From Fusarium oxysporum f. sp. lycopersici 4287 (Eukaryota > Ascomycota > Sordariomycetes > Hypocreales > Nectriaceae), in NCBI RefSeq assembly GCF_000149955.1, contig NC_030989.1:4414402-4478401 (forward strand): a stretch of DNA of 64,000 nucleotides, written 5' to 3'. The notes under the pieces are model-generated. The model was not told the origin of the DNA. It did no database searches and saw nothing but the letters and a program-made list of their open reading frames with translations. The position numbers were made by a program, and so were the translations under genes. Below, in pieces: positions 43,658-54,687 of the stretch; the first letter of the stretch is position 1; the number at the start of each line of letters is the position of its first letter.

Positions 43658-46600
43658 ATGCCTACCAGCTTCGGCAATTTTGCTCGCCAGGAACAACGCC
43701 AAAAGGCACCCCTGTGAGAATTGTGCAGTAGACCCTGTTGGTGGGTGTCGGTTCGATGCTGTGTAACTGAAAGGACCCCGTTTCCAAGCCATGAATTCTT
43801 TTTACCCTGTCTAAATATTTTGGGTACTTTCTTCTAACAGGCCGATCCAGAGAACTCGGAAACGGCAGAATACGGGCACGGGCGCTGGGCCGAAACGAAA
43901 ACGTCACCGCTCGAACTTGAACCAACAGCGATTTGATAGTGGTAAGTGTTGGTTCGACAGTGGCACTGACACAGTTTTAACGGTTATGCAGATAACGAAG
44001 ATCGTGTGTCGGGAGAAGTGTCGAAGCCTGGACGTGCAAATCGGCAGGATCCAGGCTCTTCGTCACAGTCAAGTGTATCGCCAGACTGTGCTCAGCAACC
44101 CGGACACCCCAGGTCAGACAATGCCACTTCTAGTGGCACTTACACGGGGGGCGTGTATCCTGGTGGGAGTGTCAAAGCTGTGAACGTTCAGGGCTTGGGG
44201 AGTCCTCCTCAGGCTCTTTCATCACCCGAATCTCCTCTCTCATCATCTGAACAGGCAAATCCACGCCATGGAAGTCATGGTACCCCTCTGCATGCAACTA
44301 TCCCATCCGGACACGGATTAAGCCCCGAGAGTTCAGCTTCAGAGTCCGATTCCAGCTCCGGTTCTGGCTCTAGCGAGTGTTCGGATCCTGCTTCTGGACA
44401 ACCTTCGAGTCAGACACTCCGGAGCCAGCCCCCACCAGAAGGATCTCTTCTGGACAAAGGTACTTGTTCTGATACTTCTTCAAACGAACAAGCTTCTCGT
44501 TCAGTCAATGGCACCCAGTTAATCTCTCCACCTGGTGACGATGCGGGTCACCTACAGACGGACAGGACAGACCTAGAGCTAGATTTCCCCTTGAGGAGGG
44601 GTGCGAAGGATGTACCTGGCTCTTTACTCTCTCCGGAGACGCTGAGAGACTCCCCGAGTCAAGAAGTCCAAGCTCAGGTTGGCCTCGGTCGAAACTCTGA
44701 TGATGACGACGACTCAGATCACTCAGACATCCTTGATCAGTTAGGGAGCGATTTCAATGATTTGCTGTCCATCGACCCTGGAAGGCCCATCACTGGTTCG
44801 CCGTCAAGAGACCGGGTCATTGCCAGCAGACTTCAAGATGAGGATTCTGATCTTGAAGTCTGGCAGGTTACTGAAGATGTCCCTGCACCGGATACAAGCC
44901 ATGATAACGGTAGCGCTCCGGGGACCCCTCCAAATGGCATTCGACGCGTCGTCGCCACTGCGCACTCCCCGGAACCCAATCATCACTATGAAACAAGCGA
45001 TGAAGACGATGCTGAAAGTGTTGATGACACATGTAGCGGTTTTAGTGGGAGCAACGGAATAGGTAATGATGAACGGATTGTCGAGCCAGAAGATCCAGAA
45101 GAAGGTAATGAAGAATCAAATGTAGACAATGATCTTGTTCGACAATTCGACGAAGTTGTAGCCGATCACTCGGACTCTGACGGCTTCGAGACACATGCTG
45201 GTCCCTCGGCCGTATCCAGTTGGGAGCGTCGCATTTATCTACCCCCTTCAGATTACGATGATTCAGATGAAGAGGCCGGTCCCCAGAACGAGTCATCCGA
45301 CGACGAGGAGGTGTCGGAAGAAGAGATTGGGTACATCTCTGACGCTCGCGACACTGATGTTGAAATCGAAGACGAAACAGAGTCGTCTACTTTGAGTATT
45401 CCATCATCTTCAACAAACGGCATCGTTTCCCCAAGTGAAGCAAGTAGCTCTGGAAGTCTTCGCCTCACATTCGAGGAACGTGAGGTTGTACGAATCACAC
45501 GAGAGATCGGCGCTTGTGTTCGTTGTCGCTTCCAAAAAATCAAAGTACACATTCTCTCTGTCCCGCAATTGTTCACACTAACATGAAATAAACAGTGCCT
45601 TATAGACGAGAACAACCCAGAAGGACAATGCAAAACATGCAAGAAGTTCTCGAAGACGTCGCCAAAGACAATCCATCGCGTTCCATGCTTGCGACTCCGA
45701 ATTGCCGACGTCGTTCTTTATCGAAGCGGCGGGCTCAAGCTCACGAGACGATGGGCGGGCATCGAAATGCGAGATATTGGGGATCGACTTGATACGGTTG
45801 CTGTCACGATTGAAGTCTCACAGAATCTTTGTGGTAAACCTCTTCGTATGAATGTTGTGCGATTTAGACCCATTGACGGGGACGTGACTGCCCGATATTG
45901 GACTGATGGCCTTCTCGGGAAGGTGATCTTCAAGAAGAAGGAGCTGGCCAACTACTGCCTTGAAAATATCTACGACACGGCCGAAAGCGTGCGACAATAC
46001 ACCATTGACAATGCTCTTCCAGCCTTTTATCACACTATCCAAGAGGAGAGTGAATCAGAAGCTGGAGAACGGCCCATCATCAGAACGTACCTCACGGCCA
46101 TGGCTCGGTATTTGGACCTTCACGTAGGCCGATTGAGTCCCGACAAGAGCCTTACGCTGACTCCTTCGCAGAATGAACATAAATCCGGCGGAAAGCTCTC
46201 GAAGGACGATGAAAAAGAGCTTGAGATATTCGGCAACCTTTTTATCCTCTGGTGCGCCATCCGTAAGTGCTCCTCTTCAGCTCATCTCAATTGCATCCCA
46301 CTCTAATCCCGCCCAGAGCACACTGTAGGATCCCTCTACATCGAAGGCAACGAAACACTAGGCATGCTCCCCGAAACCGAAGACAAATCCTACCCTCTCT
46401 ACGGTAAAGTGTCTGTCCCTCGCATGATAGTCGCCCAATTCGACACCCTCAATTACAATGAGGTCCTCGAGCGATACAAGGAGAAGCTCCTACGCGACAT
46501 CGATTGGCTATTCAGCCAGGACAAGAATCGATGGTGGTTCACAACCTACCTCGTCGTCTTCATACTCCTGCGCGAAGCGAGTCGCATGACAGCAGACCGG

Positions 46601-47188
46601 TATCGGCATGCGAGAGCTAACTATGGATCAAGTGTATGGCGGCCTCGGCCCTCAAAGGACGTAGCTAACTTAACAGGTGCGATACTCGATCCCAGACTTT
46701 GTCGAGGGGCTCCATGGCAGCTGCAATAATATTCTCATCCACTGGCATTACTACAACTGCGATCAGTGGCCGACTACTCGGTTGTCGGGCCTCACTAATG
46801 GCATAGGAAGAAATGACCACTTTGAGACTCTGGCACCCAAGGATCGGCACCTTGTGAAACAGAACCTCAAGGATCCAGAGGTGAAGAAACACCTTCTGGT
46901 ATGGAAGAAATACAAGAGGGATAATGGAAAAGGTCTGCGACATGGAAAACTCAACCATACGGCATATTAGTGCTAACCGACCGTGTAGTTCCAAAGATTA
47001 CTCTCCAACACGACGCCGGATCCATTCGCTACGCAGGAAAACAGGACAAGTACGACTGGGATCATTCTTTGTATTGGGTATCGCAAATGTTTGAGAAGAA
47101 ATGGTACCCGCATCCGACGTATACGAGCGAACAAGAACCCGAGTCAACGCTCATGACTGTCACGACGGCTGTCGCTGCGGCCGGCTAA
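43658..47188 (+). CDS. Large acidic protein with central Zn2Cys6-like motif
   Basis: Probable nuclear regulator, not matched to a named gene. Seven exons: 43658-43713, 43841-43941, 43992-45544, 45596-46262, 46317-46633, 46677-46932 and 46989-47188. They total 3150 bases in one frame (1049 residues). The first two exons give a basic, NLS-like N-terminus (QRTRKRQ, GPKRKRHRS). Residues about 50-560 are disordered, rich in Ser, Asp, Glu and Pro. Then ACVRCRFQKIKC, a ten-residue loop and CKTC with a further Cys 15 residues on form a Zn2Cys6-like cluster. The last spacing is longer than the usual 6-8, and an intron cuts just before the third Cys. The C-terminal 480 residues look folded, with no domain I recognise. 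The exon 6 donor (GTCTGC) is non-consensus, chosen to keep the frame. Confidence 0.75.
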
Positions 47189-47693
47189 GGATGAAGCGAA
47201 CCGAACACTCGACGAGAACGTACGATACGAGGCTTGAATCAACAACATAACGACCGATACGAATCTTTTGCCACATGAATTTTAGTATTACCAGCATTCG
47301 AGGAGCTTCCAGCGGTGGAAGAGTGGGGAAAATGGTACAACGCCCAGCATCGGTAGACGCATGAGGGCTCGAATAAACATACACTTTTACACGAAGACCA
47401 CAATAGAGTATTCTAAGCAGCTTTTATTCTACGCAAGCGATATGCTGATCTATTCATAGCTCCAATTGGAGACTCAAGTATTGTAAAAAACCGCTGACTC
47501 CAGGCCTCCTCTACTTCCTGTAGTAATCGCTGCCTCCAAGCTCGCTGTGCTTCCTATGTTCCCGTATGCCAAACAAACTCGAAACAAAAGTCATGGCGCC
47601 ATCTAAGTGTGGTCAAGATCTCTTAAATCTGTGTCGGTCTCCTGTGGTCTCCTGTTCTCTTCCCCGAACCAACTAAAAGAACCCCACCATTTT
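47189..47693. other. Convergent intergenic region
   Basis: 3' sides of the Zn2Cys6-like gene and the acidic hypothetical gene; no gene seen. Confidence 0.5.
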
Positions 47694-49127
47694 CTACCAA
47701 GTTGTGTTCTGTGACGAACGAAACTGCATCAGGTTTCGCTTCTTCATGGGAGGAGGCATTCCCCAGTTGTCCTCCGAGTCAGCCCAACCCTCGTCGACAT
47801 GGGTCACGTAGCGCAGAGAACTTCCGAGGCCTCTGGTCCGAAGTCGAAGTGGTGAGTTGGAGGGATAGGTGTGGATGATGTCGTTTCTCAAGTCCTTGTC
47901 AAACTCGATCTCCCGCATGTTGCCTTGCATCCAATCACAGAAGTGGGCAACATCGCCAATACGACGCTCCAGCTCGATGAGATGGTCTACAGTGACACAA
48001 GGATAGAGGCCCAGATTGATCAGATTGTATCTCTTGACCGCCGCCTCGTGCGTACGCGGATCTTCGAGTCGTGCCCGGAGTGGTCTGGGTGCGCGGTTGT
48101 GGAAAAACGCACTCCAGACCTCGAAGGCTTTGTCGAAAAACTTCTTGTACTGTTCCGCCCAAGTGGGAGGAGTATCGAAGAGAGTGCTTGGTCGCATGTA
48201 AAAAGGGAAGTGGATGTTGTTGAACCGGGCGGGATTGTCCTCCACCTCCCCGTCAGAGTTGGCGTCTGCGTCTGCGTCACCATCTTCCTGAGCCGCAGTA
48301 ACGTAGCCCTTATCAGTCTGGCTACGGCTGTTCCCGTTGTTGGAAGAGGTGGTCGCTTCGTTGTCGTAGGGAGAACCGGGGGTGTTCGTGAGCCACTCGG
48401 GGTTGGTGCCCTCGGTGTCAGTGGGCGAAACGGTGTCAACGTCCATAGACTGACCCGAAGACCGACCTTTGCTTCCCTCGTTGCTTCCAGGGCCATTTGT
48501 AAGCCATTTGTTGGTAGTTGCCGAACCCTCTGCTGTCGTGGTGTTGATGGTAAAAGCCTCAGCGGCGTTGGAAGTTGTACTGCTCTCAGCAGGAGGGGGG
48601 CCGCTGGCAATAGCAGCGGCCAGTATGACCATGTCACGATCGAAGGCCTCTTTCTCGGCGGCCTCAGTATCGTTTCGGGTGTCATCATCTTCGGCGGGCT
48701 CGTCAGAACCAGTGTCGTCTGGCGAGTCAATGGCGTCTAGCTCGTCCGCAGCTGCAGCGCTTGCCGAAGCTTGGGCATCCCAAGGGTCATCTTCGTTGTT
48801 TTCTTGCTCCTGGTCAGACTCATTCTCGGTGGTGGCTTCACTAGCACCCTCCGAGCCATGCTCCCACGAGTCCGAGCCTGCTTCGTCACCATCAGTGTCC
48901 TACTCCGATGATGTCTCGCGGAGACTCTCAGCCTCGTCAGGGGTTGGCGGAGGCAGGTGGACGAAAGAAGCATATCTGCCGATATCTTCAGACGACACAT
49001 ACATAATGGCTTGATTTCGAAGAGTAACGAGAAAGTCAAGCTTCTTGTACCCATTCCTGAGCGCCTGTTCTCGGATCGGCTCCGACATCTTGGCCGTATG
49101 ATGGAACCTCTGCCCCCACAGCGACAT
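47694..49127 (-). CDS. Unrecognised acidic protein interrupted by an in-frame UAG
   Basis: One continuous minus-strand frame of 477 codons, broken only by TAG at 48902-48900. The first 75 residues (from MSLWGQRFHH) look folded, with KKLDFLVTLRNQAIMYVSSEDIGRYASFVHLP. After the stop the same frame continues without another stop for 401 residues. These comprise a long acidic Ser/Glu/Asp/Thr-rich stretch and then a folded-looking C-terminal part (about the last 170 residues) with FPFYMRPSTLFDTPPTWAEQYKKFFDKAFEVWSAFF and HLIELERRIGDVAHFCDWM. No intron with usable signals would remove the stop. No known domain is recognised. Options are a nonsense allele, an assembly error, recoding of UAG, or restart at the Met at 48632. 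The start at 49127 is chosen as a Met in good context; the frame runs a little further upstream. Confidence 0.65.
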
Positions 49128-50253
49128 GATGGAAACCAGGCCACAGGTATGTTTGAGTGTGTCTGAAGCAAGGTTAAACACTTCTCGTCGAGCAAAAGGA
49201 GAGCACAAATACCTGATCAACTGGAGAAGGCGGTGATGGAGGAGTCGGAGCTCCAGGTCACGAAAGTAATGCGATCAAAAAGATAGAGAACAAAACTACG
49301 TTCTAGATGATGATTCTTGTGTTTTTAATGGAAAAGAAAAAGCAAAAAGCGACGTGGGAGGTGGGAGGTGAGAGGGCAAGGTTTGTGTGGGAGGGAGAGA
49401 AGAGCGAAGTCGCAGAGTGCAAACGAGATGCAAGGTCGAGATTACGTTTACAACCCGCGGAGGGAAAAAGGCAGAAGCACTTATTCGCAAGCTACCTATC
49501 GATAAGATACAGATGACTACACGCCCAGAAGTGGCCACGGGAGCCAGCAAACACTTATTATAAGCAAGTTACTGAGCATCAGGGAAAGAGTAGATGAGTT
49601 CCTGAATGTGATGCCAACGCCAGTGACAAACGGCCGGCGAGACATGTAAAACGGCACAAGAAGTAGAGAGTAGAACTGCTATTGTCTACAGAGCATGTTC
49701 TTTTGGGCTATAGAGGCAGAATGGCACGCTTGGGGGCTTGGTGCTGCTGGAGGGGGAACATGGCAGTGCCCTAGCGGGAATGGGAGCAAAGGCCTGGAGC
49801 AGCCACTTCGCCTTTATCACCTCAATCGTCACTGAACCATTTCAATTTCTAGAAAAGTACGCAATTCACATGATACCACCTGTGTAATGACATGTTAGTC
49901 TTATCAATCGTAGTATGTGAGACTTATGTCTTGGTTGAAAGGGAGCAGTGTTTTCCCTCGCTGCTGTTCTGCCGGTGGGGAAGAGACTGCAACAAAAAGT
50001 AGCTAGAATCTGCACCGCAAAGGCCCCAAAACTTCATATCAACTGTACAATGTCCATTAATCTTTGTTGTTCACACGTTCAACTTCATTACTGTCCAAGC
50101 CACGTCCTCTAATCCCTTTGTCGTATCCCTGTCACCCCTAAAGAATACATCGAAACAAGGCTAAGCTGGTATAATACTCAAAAAGACAAAGACCAGATAC
50201 TAACCCCCCCGTCATCCTCAGATGCTCCACGGTATCTTGCGATTCCTCCGCTT
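49128..50253. other. Intergenic upstream of the acidic gene
   Basis: Promoter of the acidic gene and 3' side of the 5-phosphatase. Plus-strand purine-rich near 49350-49420. No gene seen. Confidence 0.5.
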
Positions 50254-53163
50254 CTAGCTTCCCTCATCCCGCCGTAGGAACATCTCCACGACAGTCCGCG
50301 CTCGATCCCTTGACCCCTTTTCCTTTTCATCTACACGACAGACCAGAGGCCCTACTATCTCGGCATATCTACGCTCACGCATCTTGCGCTTCTTGGTGTC
50401 CTCATCCTCTGCGTTGCCGCGGCGGAAGCTTAGACGGCGGGAGAGACCACCTTTGGGTTCGTTTGTCACAGGCGTAAGCTCTGATGCTGCCCGGGACAGA
50501 GTAGCTGTGAGGAAGACGAATGCAATGTTATGGTTAGGTGCTGATGAGAGAATATCCAGGATCTGTGTCTTGGTGTCGGGCCAAGCGGTCATGGGTAAGG
50601 ATGTCACGTTGGGTAACGATGTTGAGATCTTGGCCCAGAGTTGAGTAGGGATCAGACCATCCGTGAGAGATTCGAGGAAGAGTAACAGGATGGAAGAGAC
50701 GACCTCCAGCTTGAACGACGCAGGCCATTCCAATGGGAGCGCATCAAGAAGAAAAGCATCATTATCCAGAGCAGACACAAGTTTGACCTTTGCATCCTGC
50801 ATATCAGCCTCGCCAACTCTCCAGGTCGAAGCCTCAAGGGGCCATCCAGGATCCCGCGGCAGCACTTCCTCCTCAAGCATCGTCGATTCAGCCAGACTTC
50901 GTTCAACAAGCGTCTGTACCACCTCAGTAAGCTTGAAAAGCTCCTTCGGTGCTGAGCAATGGATATCGGAGTCGTAAGCAATGGCCCCCTTGATACCCTT
51001 CTTCTCGACAAACTTTCTGATACCGCCGTCAGGGATTCTTATCAATTCTGCGATAGAGCGCCCTACACAAGACGGTTGCCAGATTCCGCGCACGGGAATG
51101 AAGTGGTCCCGACCGTCCTCTATGCGAAGAACCAGGACCTCTTCGATCTTGGCGCGGGCTTCGTTCAATGCCCGGATGTGAGAAATGGCCGAGACTTGGA
51201 GCTCTAGCAACACCAATGCTGTTTCTCCTGGATTGAGTGTGACTGTTTCGCCCAATGGCTCTTGAGACTCTTCATCGGCTGACAAGAATGTCGTTTTCAA
51301 CCATACAGGGACAGCATCGTCACCGTCTTCTGTCGTCGGCTTCGTCACGAACGAGAACGTCGCGGGAACACTGCCAGTATTTGCAACCGTCAGGTGCCGA
51401 ATCTGCTTTTCCAGGGGTATAACCTCTCCAAAATCGACGATATTCTCTTCGTTGCCCTCGCTGCCTTCCACGACAACCGTAATGCCTGGTCGGCCTTCAT
51501 TCTCCGCTCTGTCTAGTTCTCGCGCCACTTCTGCGTGGATCTTTGCTTTGAGATCCGGTACAACAGCGTCGTAGTCGAGCGTGAAGATAGAAGTGATGGG
51601 CTTGTGATCAGACGATGTAATGCGTTGATGCGAGGCGTAAATCTCCAAGTTTATGCGATCACGGAAGCCCTCCTTTGTAACAAGTTCCTCAGCTTCAGGA
51701 TCATCATTATCCTCGTACTCGTCATATCCCAAAGTGTCAGTTGATGACGTTGGGTCTTCCCCATCAGCATCGGGGTCATAACTAAATAGCACGTCCTCAT
51801 CCTCTTCGAGCCCCCTGGACTTCATCTCTTCATCTTTCTTCTTCGCCTCTTCCTCATCTTTAACTTTTGTTTCATAATCTTGTTTATCCTTTCGTGTTCT
51901 AAATAGAATACGGTCACACCAACTTGGAGCTCGTTGCTTCTCACTTGAGTCAAAGAGGCCAACTGTCCCAATATCATATTTGTATGTTGGTAGAAAGGTA
52001 ATTGCCCCTTCTTGCCAACCATCGTGAAAAGCTTTTCGTTGCTTAATAACTCTTCGTAATTGGTCGTGTGGCAACAATGAATCGATGGTGGCCTGCAGAG
52101 AAGTGGGATCCTGGCTTGGGTCTTCGGGGAAATCGTCAGGATCTGGTAGATCGCTCGCGGTATCAAAGCTCTCTTCCCGCGAATGTAGCGACACTCTCGT
52201 AGAAGACTCATCATCGCTGTCCGAACCCTTCATGACAATAACGCCTCGCTCATCAAGAGGCTTCGAGTCCTCATCTGCTCCATATTCACCTCTAGCATGC
52301 AGCGTGAGCAACCGTCTAATATCGTCGCCAGGTAGTCCATCAAGTCGAAAGTTCAAGTCTCCAAACCAGAATGCAAGATCTTCGTCTCCAATCTTTTCAC
52401 CCTCGTCTTCCTCGACGCCTGAATGAACGATTGGGTCGAATTGGGTGCGTGAGAGAACTTGGCCGACGTCCCAACATCGCCGGTCTAAATACGAAGAGCC
52501 GGCACCACTAGCCAAGTGGCTATTTATAAAAACCATGCGAGTTGTTTCGCCAAGCAGCAATCGCGTTGTCACGGCCCCCTTGTTTCCAAAATAGCCTAGC
52601 AGGCCCGTACCAACTTGCTTGGTACTGACGTTGCTAATGGTTGGTGCAATTTCTGGAGAAGCATAAACCAACAGCAACAAGCCAGTCATTTGTTCCGCAG
52701 TGATAAGCTCGTATCCTTTAGGCAATGCTGCTTCCAATGCCGCTTTCCATTTGTCCATAACACTTGTATCCGTATATACTGCTCGATTCATGTACTCCTT
52801 GGTCGTGTTGAGGTCTACAATTTCCTGGAGTCCCAGCACATAAAGACCAATATCACCCCCCGCAGTCAAATGCGGCTTCGAACTGCCATTGTCCTTGTCA
52901 TCTGTCTCCACGGCGCTATTTTGGGAGAGATTCAGTGACGTCAATTGTTGATCCAAGCCTTCGCCGTGTGTGAACCAGGTCGCGAGGTCTTTATCAGTAC
53001 CCGTGCACGCAGCAACGTTCCACGTCCCGATCTTGACCTTTAGGCTATGTGGACGCACGAACTCCGATCGTCGGGCATGAACAGCTTTAGCTAGAGACTG
53101 AGGCGTCGTCGAGGTAGGATCCCCCAGTTCAGAACCAGGGGACTTGTCATTTTCGTCGGCCAT
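50254..53163 (-). CDS. Inositol polyphosphate 5-phosphatase, OCRL/INPP5B-like
   Basis: Removes the 5-phosphate of phosphoinositides such as PI(4,5)P2, acting at endosomal, Golgi or plasma membranes. A single exon encodes 969 residues. Catalytic-domain motifs in order: IGTWNVAACTG (about 45-55), LGLQEI (110-115), GLLGYFGNKGAVTTRL (187-202), INSHLASG (213-220), WFGDLNFRLDG (266-276), PSWCDRILFR (413-422) and SSDHKPI (about 520). A 60-residue acidic insert lies between the GDLNFRLD and SWCDR motifs. After the catalytic domain comes an ASH-like beta region (RHLTVANTGSVPATFSF) and a helical RhoGAP-like C-terminus, the OCRL architecture rather than that of the yeast Sac-domain 5-phosphatases. The N-terminal extension is short. 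The gene is divergent from DCP1 across 543 bases. Confidence 0.92.
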   Translation of the reverse strand: MADENDKSPGSELGDPTSTTPQSLAKAVHARRSEFVRPHSLKVKIGTWNVAACTGTDKDLATWFTHGEGLDQQLTSLNLSQNSAVETDDKDNGSSKPHLTAGGDIGLYVLGLQEIVDLNTTKEYMNRAVYTDTSVMDKWKAALEAALPKGYELITAEQMTGLLLLVYASPEIAPTISNVSTKQVGTGLLGYFGNKGAVTTRLLLGETTRMVFINSHLASGAGSSYLDRRCWDVGQVLSRTQFDPIVHSGVEEDEGEKIGDEDLAFWFGDLNFRLDGLPGDDIRRLLTLHARGEYGADEDSKPLDERGVIVMKGSDSDDESSTRVSLHSREESFDTASDLPDPDDFPEDPSQDPTSLQATIDSLLPHDQLRRVIKQRKAFHDGWQEGAITFLPTYKYDIGTVGLFDSSEKQRAPSWCDRILFRTRKDKQDYETKVKDEEEAKKKDEEMKSRGLEEDEDVLFSYDPDADGEDPTSSTDTLGYDEYEDNDDPEAEELVTKEGFRDRINLEIYASHQRITSSDHKPITSIFTLDYDAVVPDLKAKIHAEVARELDRAENEGRPGITVVVEGSEGNEENIVDFGEVIPLEKQIRHLTVANTGSVPATFSFVTKPTTEDGDDAVPVWLKTTFLSADEESQEPLGETVTLNPGETALVLLELQVSAISHIRALNEARAKIEEVLVLRIEDGRDHFIPVRGIWQPSCVGRSIAELIRIPDGGIRKFVEKKGIKGAIAYDSDIHCSAPKELFKLTEVVQTLVERSLAESTMLEEEVLPRDPGWPLEASTWRVGEADMQDAKVKLVSALDNDAFLLDALPLEWPASFKLEVVSSILLLFLESLTDGLIPTQLWAKISTSLPNVTSLPMTAWPDTKTQILDILSSAPNHNIAFVFLTATLSRAASELTPVTNEPKGGLSRRLSFRRGNAEDEDTKKRKMRERRYAEIVGPLVCRVDEKEKGSRDRARTVVEMFLRRDEGS

Positions 53164-53706
53164 GGACGCCGTTATTACAGTATTAGACGAGAGAGACGAG
53201 TTATATATACGGCGCCGTCTCGAGATATCGCGGGGAGGTCGATTTGTAGTTCTCTAGATCATGACTTCGAACAACCTAGCTCTACCGTAGGCGAAAGACA
53301 AGGGATATTTGGGTCGTGTGAGCACCAAAAGAATGTTGAGCTAATTAGAAGAAGGGGTAAAAAGGGAGATAAACCTCAGCTTAAACGTATGACGTCGAGC
53401 TGCTACCGTAGTCTAAAATGGTGGTGTAGGAACCTAGGGTCCAGCTCAGCGCCCCGCGGCAGCGTCATCTTGCGCCTTATCGATAAGCGCAGCAGCGCCC
53501 AAGCATGCGCACTCGTGCTTGTCAAAGAGTAAACTTCAATCTCCATACCATGACCAACTGTCGATCACACGATCATCTTCTGGGGTCCTGATATCATACG
53601 TACATGACCCATCGGTCTTAATCTATCATTTGTGACGAGACTATTTCCGACTAGCGATCACGCCTCCACATACATTGTGCCCAACATCAAAACAACAATA
53701 ATTATC
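53164..53706. promoter_or_regulatory. Bidirectional promoter region, 5-phosphatase and DCP1
   Basis: Divergent starts 543 bases apart. A TATA-like GTTATATATAC run (about 53200-53211, plus-strand reading) lies 40-50 bases before the phosphatase ATG. No other element is assigned. Confidence 0.45.
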
Positions 53707-54366
53707 ATGAGTCGACAAACACCACGAAAGGCTCGCCATAGCCGTCAGCCTTCAAACCGTATCCCCGCCGTTTCAGATTATGAATCCGATGCCGCTGCCA
53801 TACATGCTGATTACGCGCCACCACCTCCACGCACAAACACCGAGCTTAATCTCTCTGTCCTCCAACGCTACCTCCCCTCCATCCACACCATTCTCAGCAT
53901 AGCCGCCAACGCTGTCATCTACACATTCAACAGCGCTTCAGAAAGCTGGGAGAAGTCAGGAGTCGAAGGCACCATGTTTGTCTGCGCGCAGAGTCCGCTC
54001 CCCGAGGATCCAGGCCAGCGACCACGAGCTTGCGTGTTTGTACTCAACAGACGAGGGCTTGACAACGTGATCGTGGACCTTTCACGAGTCACACATGCAG
54101 AGGTGTCTGGAGAGCTCGTCATTATGAAGGTCGAGGGCGAATGGCAGGAGGGTGACAAGGTACTGGGAGTGTGGATTCACAACGATAAGGACGAAACACG
54201 AGAAGTAAACGCTGCCATAATCCAGGAAGCTTGGAAAATTGCACGGTCTGCTGGTCCAGTTGAGCCACAAGGCCCGGAGGCTGGTCCAGCTATGCAGGCG
54301 ATGGGTAAGAGGTTGAGTCTGAGTGATCTGTTCGGGTCAGGAAATGGTCTCAATATTGGACACTAG
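53707..54366 (+). CDS. DCP1: mRNA-decapping enzyme subunit Dcp1
   Basis: Cofactor of the Dcp2 decapping enzyme in cytoplasmic 5'-3' mRNA decay and P-bodies. A single exon encodes 219 residues to TAG at 54364. After a basic N-tail comes an EVH1-type Dcp1 domain: LNLSVLQRYLPSIHTILSIAANAVIYTFN, SWEKSGVEGTMFVCAQ, RACVFVLNRRGLDNVIVDLS and GVWIHNDKDETREVNAAI. It ends KRLSLSDLFG, a short Leu-rich motif like those in other Dcp1 C-termini. The start at MSRQTPRK (53707) is preferred; an in-frame ATG 75 bases upstream would add 25 unlike residues. Oddity: the frame stays open for 106 more codons after the TAG, and that TAG sits in a hairpin loop (see the next entry). Confidence 0.93.
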   Translation: MSRQTPRKARHSRQPSNRIPAVSDYESDAAAIHADYAPPPPRTNTELNLSVLQRYLPSIHTILSIAANAVIYTFNSASESWEKSGVEGTMFVCAQSPLPEDPGQRPRACVFVLNRRGLDNVIVDLSRVTHAEVSGELVIMKVEGEWQEGDKVLGVWIHNDKDETREVNAAIIQEAWKIARSAGPVEPQGPEAGPAMQAMGKRLSLSDLFGSGNGLNIGH

Positions 54367-54687
54367 GTGTCGTCCAAGATGCGTCAGAAACCTGAGGTTG
54401 AGGAATCGAAGATCGAGAGATCTGAGGAGTCAAAGAGATCCGAGGTCTCGATGAGGTCTGAGGTCTCAGTCAGATCTGGGGGCTCAGTGGTGTCGAAAAC
54501 GCCCGAAAAGCGAGGGAAGCCATCTAAACCTATGGAAGGAGAGGTACCTGAGGACTCCGATACAGAGAAAAGCGAATCTGAGAAGTCGGAGCCAGATGAG
54601 TTGGAGCGGGTGAAATCGGTGTCTGATATTCCAAAGTCTGAGAAGTCAGAGTCTCCGGGATCAGAGTCCGAAGTTGACACAGAGTAG
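54364..54687 (+). other. In-frame open extension after the DCP1 UAG stop
   Basis: From the DCP1 TAG the same frame continues for 106 codons to TAG at 54685-54687. The encoded stretch is charged and Ser/Glu/Lys/Pro-rich with short repeated units (RSEV, KSES, KSEP), typical of a disordered tail. The TAG is flanked by TTGGAC (54356-54361) and GTCCAA (54372-54377), which can pair. Inside these, AC pairs with GT around the TAG, leaving UAG as the three-base loop and a three-base bulge on the 3' side. Whether it is translated is unknown. Confidence 0.45.

Noticed and set aside
54305..54366. Possible 62-base intron ending at the DCP1 TAG (GTAAGA donor, CTAG acceptor)
   Set aside because: Splicing would delete the conserved-looking KRLSLSDLFG motif and shift into a frame that ends after a few codons; no good branch site is present.
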